Assembly: GCF_033568475.1 (NCBI RefSeq)
Contig: NC_133121.1
Location: 79,504,589 to 79,568,588 of the forward strand
Reading direction: 5' to 3'
Length of the DNA stretch: 64,000 nt
Source: Henckelia pumila
Taxonomy: Eukaryota > Streptophyta > Magnoliopsida > Lamiales > Gesneriaceae
Shown: positions 22,331 through 32,846 of the stretch, in pieces
Layout of the letters: every line of letters starts with the position of its first letter
Position numbering within the stretch: the first letter of the stretch is position 1
Translations under genes and position numbers: made by a program
Notes under the pieces: generated by a model
The model's database searches: none
The model's input: the letters and a program-made list of their open reading frames with translations, nothing else
What the model was told of the DNA's origin: nothing

Positions 22331-25300
22331 TGAAACATCCTAAAACTACTACTGAATTTTTTTTTTAAATCTCTTATTATAAAATAATGAATATAAATAT
22401 ATATATGCCCATACATATATATATCGTACTTAAAAATAACTTTACTTAATTTAAAATAAAAATACACAAAAAAATACAATAAAGGTACACGCATGTAATT
22501 AAATATTTAAAACTAATTACTAAATAATAATTTATAAGAATGTCATAATAAAATTCCTAAATAATATTTCATTTACAAAAATTCATGAAAACTTAGAAAA
22601 TAACTACTTAAATGTAAAATCCATGCATATACTAAAAATCTATAATAATAATACATATGCGGAAATATATGTTCTAGTCTCAACATAAAAATCATCTTAG
22701 AGCAATGGTCACGGGTTCTAGCCGCCTGGATACTCATATGCCATCGCCACCAGTCGGGAACACATTAACTTCATTAACATTCTGCTCACCTGCACCATTT
22801 AAATCTAGTGAGCCTAGAGGCTCAGCACGTTTTATCCTTATATAACAAAATGAAACCACACACAAGCACACATCATATAAAATACGTGAATAATAATTAT
22901 ACGTGCATGCTCTTAAAATATTATGCATATAAACATGAATAAATAATTATAATGCTTCATCATCATGCTAAACATAAACATCATATTTAATAAATCTCAT
23001 AAAATGTCTTATCATAATTTCTTAGTTCTCAACAGGTCGTATCCATGTCGGTGGCATCATACTGAGCGATTGATCAATCTATAAACCAACGTACGCGGCG
23101 GTGGGGTTTTCACCTCTGTGCTGCCACTTCACCAGCCCTCTCAGCTGGATCCATAAGCTCATCATGCTTATACATTATTAGGAAGGTCACCGGGCCCAGG
23201 TATCCCGGCCTCCAACCACATCACTTTCCACCTTCACTTTAACTTCCATACAAATATATTTTTCTTAACATACATTTAAACTTATCATAAAAATTCTTAC
23301 ATGAAGCATGAACTTAAAAAAATATCATTTATTTCTTTATTTCATGAAAATTTGTCCGTAAATATATATTTAATTTATTTTCTTAAAAATCATACTTATA
23401 TATCTAATAAAAATGCATGCATGAATTAAATATATATTTACGGACGTTTATTTTTCCAAGGACTTGTTCGAGCTGCTGACCACTTAACTTAAACCCATAA
23501 ATTTTTAGACTGACTCAAAAACCCAAAAGCCCGACCTGAAAGGCCCATTAAGCTTCATGGGCCCCCAGGCCCATGGAAAACTAATGGGCTTACTAAAAAC
23601 ATAATTTAGGCTCATCAACTTATTAACTTAAAGTTAAATTAATAAAATTATTAATTAACCATTAACTTATAAATTTGATCGATAAAATTACTAAACCCGC
23701 CACAACTTGGTCCAATAATTTTCATGGATCACACGGCCCATGACAAATTAGTAGGCTCACTTCATTAATTAATTAAGCCCATAATTAAAATTAAACTAGT
23801 CTAATTAATCAATTAACTCGAACCCAAACTCATTTATTATTAACTTAATCTCTTATTTAATTCAAAATAAAAATACCCGAGTCCAACTAATATAAACCAA
23901 ACCCGAACCAAACTAACTTGACCCATTATATTTTAGACCCAACCCGGACCCGAAAAGCCGAGCCCGGCCTGCCAAAACACCAGACACAACCCTAGCTTAC
24001 CTCTCCCTAAGCCCAACTCGAGGCAGCCCTGAGCGGCTTCCGAAAATCTGATTGTGCCGCCTGCTCAGGCCACCTTTGGATGTGAAACCACCTCCCATAC
24101 TTAGCCAACACCCAGACGGTTCTAACCCAACAAATTTGACCTTAAACCAAGCCCTGTAGAAGGAGAACGAACCAAAACAACAGAGCCCCTCTGCTGCTGT
24201 TCGTGCAGAACGCGACCGCTGATTCCGGCCGTTCGGCTGCCAATCTCCGGCCACCACCGGCCGGAGAACCACCTGGAAAAACTTTCCAAAGGTCTTGGGA
24301 TTATAAATCAACTAGAACCAACCTAAAACTCGTCCTGTGGACCAAGAACGAGCCCTCGCACGCAAACCGCTCAGTTTGCGTCTAAACCTGCATCCAGCAT
24401 GAACCTAGCCCAAACCAACGACTAAAGCCACTGAACCGTCATCCAAACACAACCCTAGGGACCCTATATCAACCCTCAACCCGTTGGTCAGCAAGCTAGA
24501 ACAATCCATGACAGAAAAACGTGATAAAATTGATTCATAAGCTTTAAAAACGTAGGTTCTATGCATGTTCATGAATGTTCTTCATTAAAACCACATATAT
24601 CATGCAAGATCATAATTTTCATGCTAAAATCAGAATAATATGACTTAAATGGTGTTCAAGAAGGGATTCAAATGTGCCTTGATGAATATTTGCAAGAAAT
24701 AACGTTTATGTCGCGTCGTACGGCTCTCCGGGACGAACAGATCTCCAACCAATATAAAATCTTAAAAGCTCGGCTACGGGGCTGTGAAAATCTTGCTGGA
24801 ACGATGAAGATGATGGAGAAAGGTTGAGGGAGGCGGCTAGGGAGTTGAGGCGTGAGATAGGGTAGCAAATCTTAGGATAATATTTGGGTAGTCTAGGTTA
24901 AATATTTAAATAAATACTTTGGGTAGATAATTACTAAAATTTAAACTAAAAAAATACATGATAATTTGCTAAAAACTTAAAAATCCCGAAATAATAAAAT
25001 AGGTGATTTTTAAAACTTAATAAAAGTCATTAAAATGATTTATTTTGGGTAAAAACGGACATCTAAATATACATATATATAAATACCATAATTTTCTTCA
25101 AATTATACCTTAAAATAATATTTTAAGGCTCCTAAAAATCTTCGAAAATATTTTGGGTGAAAACAAACATCTCGTCCGTCCACGGCCCCGCTTACGCGAT
25201 CATAAAATAAACTTTCTCAAATAAATTCATAAACCACAGAAAACAAATTTAAATGCCAAAAAATATTTAAAACATGAAAATAAATCACATAATTTAAATA

Positions 25301-25402
25301 ATCACTCACAAAAACAATTTAACACATTTTCACATTATTTTAAACTTATTAAATCTCTTAGTTATGCATGCGGATTTACGTAGCAAATTTCCGGACATTA
25401 CA
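22331..25402 (-). repeat. 5' LTR of the giant-LTR element
   Basis: 3072 bp, nearly identical to 18711-21780. Right-hand end CATTACA is followed by GATAC, the target duplication shared with the left end of the Cassandra array. Confidence 0.92.
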
Positions 25403-26258
25403 GATACAACCATATCAAAATAACTTAAAATAAAACTGTCTAAAACATTATACAGCTATATCGAATCATGCTGTATAACATGCTACTGATCTCCTACTCC
25501 CTAGTCCTGCCTCGAACTCCCAGATCCGTCCATCATGCGACCTGCCCCGTGGAATGGGGTGCCCAAGATAATAACTAGGCCGTGAGCGATTAACGGTCAG
25601 TACATAAATATGAGTAAACATATATATATGATGCATGCACTCGTGATGACAGGTAATAAGTCATCTGAAAGCCATGCTAATAACCGGCGCCAATGAGTGC
25701 TGTGACCGCTCGGATCAAACCTCTGGGTACAACCATACTCGCCTAGATCCCCTCACTATAACGGTACATCCTGTTCTAAAATATCTCGTAGAACCAACAT
25801 TATTTTAAACTTATTAAATCTCTTAGTTATGCATGCGGATTTACGTAGCAAATTTCCGGACATTACAGATACAACCATATCAAAATAACTTAAAATAAAA
25901 CTGTCTAAAACATTATACAGCTATATCGAATCATGCTGTATAACATGCTACTGATCTCCTACTCCCTAGTCCTGCCTCGAACTCCCAGATCCGTCCATCA
26001 TGCGACCTGCCCCGTGGAATGGGGTGCCCAAGATAATAACTAGGACGTGAGCGATTAACGGTCAGTACATAAATATGAGTAAACATATATATATGATGCA
26101 TGCACTCGTGATGACAGGTAATAAGTCATCTGAAAGCCATGCTAATAACCGGCGCCAATGAGTGCTGTGACCGCTCGGATCAAACCTCTGGGTACAACCA
26201 TACTCGCCTAGATCCCCTCACTATAACGGTACATCCTGTTCTAAAATATCTCGTATAA
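25333..26258. repeat. 465-bp tandem duplication spanning an LTR end and flank
   Basis: 25333-25797 (last 70 bp of the giant LTR, GATAC, then LTR-F sequence) is repeated at 25798-26258. The second copy runs into a poly-C run. The copies are almost identical. Confidence 0.92.
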
Positions 26259-26277
26259 CCCCCCCCCCCCCCCCCCC
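26259..26277. repeat. Poly-C run of 19
   Basis: A homopolymer of 19 C follows CTCGTATAA. It lies at the end of the 465-bp duplication. Long C runs are rare in plant DNA and often mark consensus or gap-filling errors. Confidence 0.9.
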
Positions 26278-26592
26278 GCGCTATAATGGTACATCAGGCT
26301 CTAGACTAAATACAGGTATATCAAAAGAATAGACTCAACGTGTATGTGCACATGACATATGATATGAAAAGCGGTAAACCATAATCATGCCACATAATAA
26401 TGCCATAGAAATGAAACATATAAACATGTATACTCGCTGGCAATCTCAGTCAATGTGTACGTACCTCTAAGCTAGTTCGAGTCTAATAGGACCTAGGTTC
26501 CAAGCCTATAATCAAAAGTTCACCGTATCACTACACAAGTTCTATTTTTCTTAATTAAGCTAATAGATACTCCCAAAACTTAATAAAATTCC
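26278..26592 (-). repeat. Segment of the minus-strand solo LTR-F
   Basis: On the minus strand it carries GGGAGTATCTATTAGCTTA, homologous to the LTR-F R-U5 region at 45856-45874 and 55007. It ends at TSD ATTCC, where the gypsy element was inserted. Confidence 0.75.
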
Positions 26593-28680
26593 TGAAAGGG
26601 CCCGTGCCCTGATTTAATATTTAATGATCAAACAACCAGGATTAACTAATGTAAACAGCGAAAACGAGTAAAAAATTTGCATTTTGGGCCTACAGAAAAT
26701 TCGGCATGACCTATTCGTAAATAGGACATCCCAAAAACCTGTACAATACAACCAGCAATATATACTCAAAAATAGAGACACAACATCAATTTACAAACCT
26801 ATAGCCGCACTGGCCAGGACTAAACACATGCAGAGCCGATAAGGCTCGATCACACAAATAACAATCCAAAACAAAGTCCAAAACTATCGATACAGATACA
26901 CAGGGCATCACCCCGGAAAATATAAAACTCGCTAAACTGATATATACATATATCTGGGAACTCCACTCCATACTCGTCTCACTGGGTACCACTAGATGAC
27001 GCTCCACCAGATGCGTCAAATCCCCCTGGATAACCTGCTATGGAATCACAAACAACTACAACATAAAAAGAAAACAGGGGTCGGACCCCAGTACGACGAA
27101 CTAGAAAAATTACGACAAATATAACTGACATGAATAAAATCAAGTACAATGCAATGTAATGCGTGACAGGTATCAATAGAATAATAGATACCAAATGGAG
27201 TCCAAACGAAACGTATCACAATAATCTCAGTGGCCACCCGTGCCAGGAACGCAGCAGACCTCGAATCATCACTGCTAATCCACACACGTAGCATCGAGGG
27301 CGACAGGAGCTACCCGTCCGACCTCATGCTGTCATCAGGAGTGTCGTACGTAGCATCGAGAGCACTGTTGCTACCCGCTCGGTCTTGTGCTAACTCAGGA
27401 ATGCACTAAATAATGTCACTCGCTCCGTCGATGACTCAATACATCTCAAGAGATCAATATCAATAGCAATCAAAGGAGTCAAGGCTCAACGTGCTATGAA
27501 AAATTGTAAATGAGTGATTGCAATCATATAATCCACATAAGCACATAAAGCACGTTATCACTCATTACAAAATACTAAATATCATTACATGCCATTATAG
27601 GCGTCGTAATTAAACGGATCATACGTACCTCAACCAACACTTAATTTACCACAGAATATCTCAAGTATTTCTCGAAGAGTCCAATCCTGTGGAAACCATT
27701 TATTCCATATTAATTCCTATTTCCATTTATATAATCTGAGAATTACTGAAACTAAGTCTAAAAATCAAAATAACATTTCTAAAAATTCATATCTCATATA
27801 AAATCATCCTATAAATGTCTAAATATCGAATAAACGACTCTAAAAGTCGAAATACCCAAAGTAGAACAATCTGAATTTTCCGAAAATTCCTACAAATTTC
27901 GAAAATATGCATTGAAATTTTCTAGAGAATCTAAACACTCAAATACTGACTAATCACCACTTAAATTCGAAAATCCCCAATATTAAAAATCTGGAAATTC
28001 GACATTAATCCCAAATAAATTTTGAAAAATATCGAATACCTTCAATCGACTCCAATTTAGTACCTACAACCAATAATAAATCAAATATCAATTATCGGAA
28101 GTCAATTGAATCAATATTCCCAAAATTTGAAACACTAATCTCGAAATCTACCTCAAATATTCGAATTAGAGGTCTAATCAACCGAAACCACAACCCCCTA
28201 AACTCTGGCGACAATCGACGGCGGTGAACGATGGCTAACGGCGGCGGCTGGTGCGACGGGTTTCCGGGAATATCAATAAAAATATGAAATATAGGTACGG
28301 AAAGATAGCTATCGTTGAGAGGATTCCGAAACTATATTTATTTTCGAAATCCGGCCAAAAACGAAGAAGATACGGAGATTTGAAGGGATAGGAAAATTTG
28401 AAGAAAAGAAAACAAAAGAAACGAAGAAGAAGACGCCACGCAGGCGGATGGAGGAGAGAGATTGTGATATATATTATATCTTTATATATAGATATGTATT
28501 AGTTTAATGTGTGTTTTATTTTATTTATTCGGGGTTAAAACTTGACCCGGTTTGAGTTATTTCAATTCTTGTGTGCTCTATAAATAATATATGCATTGTA
28601 ATATCGTCTATAAACCGATATTTATAAATACATATTTTTAACATACAAATTAATTAACATAGTAAAATCGGGTTCTTACA
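26593..28680 (-). repeat. Tekay-like gypsy 3' LTR
   Basis: 2088 bp, equal in length to the 5' LTR at 42648-44735, left flank ATTCC. Confidence 0.93.
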
Positions 28681-28694
28681 TTTCTCCCCCTCTA
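28681..28694 (-). other. Polypurine tract of the gypsy element
   Basis: On the minus strand AGAGGGGGAGAAA lies directly before the TG of the 3' LTR, after GATTTCGAGAACGAAATC, the usual Tekay-type context. Confidence 0.8.
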
Positions 28695-28759
28695 AAAAGA
28701 AGATTTCGTTCTCGAAATCAAACACACATCAAACTTATATACAAAGGGATTAAACATCT

Positions 28760-30183
28760 ATATTGATAGTACATAGGGAAATCAGAGTACATGGAATAAG
28801 TCACCACATTGTCAAACAAATGAGGTCATTCTTGACGCATTCTAGACTCCAATTCCCATGTAGCTTTTTCTCTCCCATGTCTACTCTATTCCACCATAAC
28901 CAAAGGAATCTTCTTGTTCCTAAGTTGCTTTTATTTACGATCAAGGATCTGCACTGGATACTCAACATAGCTAAGGGAACTATCCAACTCCACATCATCA
29001 GACCTCAAGATATGAGAAGGATCTGGTTCATACTTCCGCAGCATAGATACGTGAAATACATCATGTATCGCAGACAAATTCTGCGGCAAAGTCAAACGAT
29101 ACGCCAAAATACCAATCTTCTCAAAAATCTCGTACGGACCAATATAACGAGGAGCTAATTTTCCTTTACGCCCAAATCTCATAGTACCACGAAATGGTGA
29201 TACTTTCAAGAAAAAAAATCGCCAACCTGAAATTCTTAAGGTCTACGCCTGTTATTAGCATAGCTGGCTTGATGATCCTGGGCTGCTTTTACTCTTTTCC
29301 TGATCAGTTCAACTTTTTCTTTCATCTCTTGAATAAACTCAGGTCCTGACAACTGTCGTTCTCCTACTTCTTCCCAACATATCGGAGATCTACATTTTCT
29401 GCCATACAAGGCTTCAAATGGTGCCATTCCTATAGATACTTCATAACTATTATTGTAAGAGAATTCCACCAAAGCTAAAGATTCTTGCCAACCACCACTA
29501 AAATCCATCACAACAGCTCGTAATAAATCTTCGAGTGTCTAAATAGTTCTTTCAGATTGACCATCTGTCTGTGGATGATAGGCAGTACTCATGGCCAATT
29601 TAGAACCCAAAGCTGATTGCAAACTAGACCAAAACTTAGAAGTAAATATGAGATCACGGTCTGATACTATAGTAACTGGCACACCATGCAATCACACTAT
29701 CTGATCAATGTACATTTTTGCCATTTTCGTATATGTCCAAGTACGATCATATGGAATAAAATGGGCAGATTTAGACAATCTATCCACAATAACCCAAATG
29801 GCATCACAACCACGATTAGATCGAGGTAGGTGTGTCACGAAATCCATAGTAATGTGTTCCCAATTCCACTGTGGTACTTCAAGACTAAGTAACATACCAC
29901 CTGGTCTCATTCTTTCTGCCTTAACTTGTTGACACGTCAAACACTTAGCCACAAAGTCAGAAATATCTTTCTTCATACCTTCCCACCAGTAATGGGCTTT
30001 CAAGATATGATACATCTTTCGAATTCCAGGATGTATACTATGTCGACTACAATGAGCTTCTCGTAGTATCTCTTCTTTCAAATCTATCAAATTCGGAACC
30101 ACAAGTCTACCATTATAACGCAAACATCCATAAGAAGAAACAAGGAATTTCCCTGACTGACCAGCTGGAGTTAATTCTTTCAA
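28760..30183 (-). pseudogene. Gypsy integrase with C-terminal chromodomain, broken
   Basis: Minus-strand segments 30183-29692, 29511-29236 and 29209-28931, plus a decayed tail to about 28760, give an integrase. HHCC finger: HSIHPGIRKMYHILKAHYWW, then CLTCQQVKAERMRPGG. Core: ITMDFVTHLPRS and WVIVDRLSKSAHFIP, SDRD and [11 protein letters not shown] just upstream of 29511. GPY/F-like part: GPYEIFEKIG, then HDVFHVSMLRKYEPDPSHIL. The tail VQILDRK...LRNKKIPLV...ATWELE is a chromodomain, which in chromoviruses guides insertion to heterochromatin. Stops: TAG inside QSERTI*TLEDLL (CAG to TAG) and TAG in the chromodomain (TGG to TAG). Not functional. Confidence 0.9.
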
Positions 30184-30260
30184 GTGATGAATGTATGGAT
30201 CAGTCTTTTGTGCTGCTTTGATTTTTGAAATTATTCGTGGTTAAACTTGAATAGATGAAA

Positions 30261-30991
30261 CTATGAAATGATTCCTTTAGCTCGATAAGTCCATCCTGAA
30301 GTTCCCAAATGCTCATGAACTTTAGAAATAGTTAAAGATGCTAACATCTTAGTATGAACTTTTCTGCTCAAAGCATCTGCAACTTGATTCACATTTCCTG
30401 GTTGGTATTGAATATCACAGTCAAAATCCTTAAGCAATTCTAACCATCGACATTGTCTCATATTCAAATCAGACTTTGTGAATAAATATTTCAGACTCTT
30501 ATGATCGGAATAAATCACAAACTGTTCACCGTACAGATAATGACGCCATATTTTCAATGCATGCACAATGGCAGCCAATTCTAAATCATGAACTGGATAA
30601 CGAGTCTCATGTGGTTTCAATTGACGAGATGCATACGCAATCACGCGTCCATTTTGCATCAAAACACAACCCAGTCCATTCAAAGAATCATCTGTACATA
30701 CAACAAATCCACCTGAGCTTGAAGGTAATGCTAGTACTGGAGCCGTAGTCAATTTCTCTTTCAAAGTCTGGAAACTAGCTTCACATTCCTCAGTCCACAC
30801 GAAACGTCAATCTTTTTGCGTCAATATAGTCATAGGCCTAGCTATTTTGGAAAATCCCATGATGGAACGTCTGTAATATCCAGCCAAACCCAAAAAGCTA
30901 CGAATCTCAAAGACATTGGTTTGTCTAGACCAATTAAGAACAGCTTCAACTTTACTAGGATCGACAGATACCCCTTGTGCTGATATCATAT
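30261..30991 (-). pseudogene. Gypsy RT C-terminal part and RNase H
   Basis: 30989-30807 encodes the RT thumb start (SVDPSKVEAVLNW, SFLGLAGYYRRSI). 30800-30261 encodes RNase H ([57 protein letters not shown]). A stop separates the pieces. It joins the RT at 39850 once Copia-2 and one CATAT are discounted. RNase H would remove the RNA template during reverse transcription. Confidence 0.9.
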
Positions 30992-32832
30992 TGTTGGAAA
31001 ACGGTGTTCAGATCAATCAGAATTGATACCCGGTGCAGCGGAAGTTTTAAAATTTTATATGGAACGATTCCATATCATGGGTATCAAAACTTTACGATTA
31101 AATTGTGCGTGTAAAAATTAAATAACAATTAAATTTTTACCTTGAATCTCGAAACGAGATTATGGACACCAACAGATAACTCTGCTCTTGTTGTATATCC
31201 CAGGAACTGATGGACGAACAATTCTTCAATCAGGTCCACGAACAGAAGTTTAATCCCTCTGATATATTGCACTAGAAAATCTATCAGAAGTTTCTACGAA
31301 GAGAATTAACGAATTTGATCCGTTAAACCAGACTGCAAATTCGAAATTCACAGACTGGATTTCAGAGAGAAAACACAGAGAGGGGCGGCCACTCTAGGTT
31401 TCAAAAACCCTAGTGTTCGAAATTATGAGCCTCTGTTGTATAATTTCTGTACCGCAATAACTTATTTATAATGTGGGCTGCTAACAGCTTAGGGCCCATT
31501 AGTCATAAGTTCAAGCCTGACAAGCAAAGCCTGCATGTTCAGAAATTAATATAAAATTCATCGTGACTCAGATTGATAAACCAATTTCACCAATGTGCAC
31601 AGAAACCATTTCTGCAACTTTTAAAGTCAAGATAAATTTTCTGAATCCGAATTCAGTGATTTCCAAAAATGCCCATCCCTATGTCATTTTAGGAAATCTT
31701 ACTCTTCTACTATGATATAAGAAGTCCCACTTCTTTGTTCATTAAATTTAACTCTTTAAATTTAACTATCTCAACGGGGATTAAAAATCCATTACTTGTG
31801 TGACCCTCAATGGTTCAGGGATACAGCTAGCCGTGGGCTCACAACTCCTTGTGACTCGGAACAACAATTTCCGACTTGCCCATCGAATCATGGTAAGAGC
31901 GCCTAGCAACATCGCCCCATGATTCCCTAGGTATCACTGATAGTGCCTGCAAGAACCAATAGATTTTGGTTAGCGTACAGTACGGTCCCTTCATCCAAAT
32001 ATCCCAATCGAATCAACAACCATTGGTAAATCGAGAGTCGTTCGAGATTCGATAACTATGCAATACATCTTGAAGATCAAATAGTGACATCGCATGTGCT
32101 ACTAAGAAACCATTTCTTAAAACACATCATGTACTCTGGCCAGAGATTCGTCACACTAATATCTCCTCAGATTGCATAGGATATCCACACTAGCAAGTAT
32201 GTGGTGAATCCTTGACAACAAAGCATCGACTCCTATATGTGTCGTAACTGTACCCAATCCCGACACCTGATGACCCCAATAGAGTCGGTAAATGAGTCAA
32301 AGTACAGTACTAGCATATAGAGTCTCAATGATGTTTCAAGTAGTAAGGACTAATGGTGTACAACCAAAACCGCGGACTTTATCCACTCGATAAGTGATAA
32401 CCACTTGGAAAGTCCGGATAGGGTAGTTCGATCATTCATCGTATGAATATCAATTTGCATGCTTTGAACATCTCTATGTTCCATACCAATGAAACGTGGT
32501 ACTCGGCATCGCAAATGCTAGTCTCAATCTCGAGCGATCCTTATCCTTATTAACGGACGGCTCAATCGACTAGGAACTGTTTAGAATATACAGTGGCTAT
32601 AAGATGTGTTTCATGATAGCCATCCCCATGTGCCACCACATCTTACATACACTATAGTATATTCAAGGTCTTCATCTAAACATCTTATAGTATGTCACAA
32701 CATAATAATATGATAAAATATAAAGTAAACGCCATTTTAAAAGTGTAAATTATATTAAACAAAAGATTGTTTATACATAGAGTCATAAAAGCCCTTAGCC
32801 ACAAGTTGGCTCATCGGGCACCCACTCTTTCA
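30992..32832 (-). repeat. Copia-2 3' LTR
   Basis: On the plus strand TGTTGGAAAACGG to CCCACTCTTTCA; 1841 bp, same length as the 5' LTR. Confidence 0.96.
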
Positions 32833-32846
32833 ATCTCCCACTTGCC
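32833..32846 (-). other. Copia-2 polypurine tract
   Basis: On the minus strand GGCAAGTGGGAGAT sits between the pol stop codon and the 3' LTR. Confidence 0.85.

Larger units (their letters stand above)
17425..25402. mobile_element. Composite unit: Cassandra array plus giant-LTR element, one TSD
   Basis: Left end TGTGACGCCC (Cassandra LTR) and right end GGACATTACA (giant LTR) are flanked by GATAC at 17420-17424 and 25403-25407. The uninterrupted site exists at 16597 in the tandem copy, so the 7978-bp unit behaves as one insertion. Neither part alone has matching flanks: the inner junction is six A residues (18705-18710). See findings. Confidence 0.8.
18711..25402 (-). mobile_element. Non-autonomous LTR element with 3.07-kb LTRs and 550-bp interior
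   Basis: Two long direct repeats, 18711-21780 and 22331-25402, enclose only 550 bp. On the minus strand the 5' LTR is 22331-25402, followed by primer site TGGTATCAGAGCC (22316-22328). The 3' LTR (18711-21780) is preceded by a polypurine tract TTAAGGGAGAGAGAAT with AAATTTCGAGGACGAAATTT just upstream, a signature seen in Tekay/Del chromoviruses. LTRs run TGTAATGTCC to GTTTCA. No frame encodes Gag or Pol. It is LARD-like, but the LTRs hold most of the length. By eye the LTRs differ at roughly 1.5% of positions. Confidence 0.9.

Noticed and set aside
18711..25402. The giant-LTR element as an independent insertion with its own target duplication
   Set aside because: Its left flank is AAAAA and its right flank GATAC; the match for GATAC is at the left end of the Cassandra array.
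26786..27294. Short minus-strand ORFs in the gypsy LTRs (and 42766-43359)
   Set aside because: Present in both LTRs through duplication of the LTR; hydrophobic chance frames with no domain.
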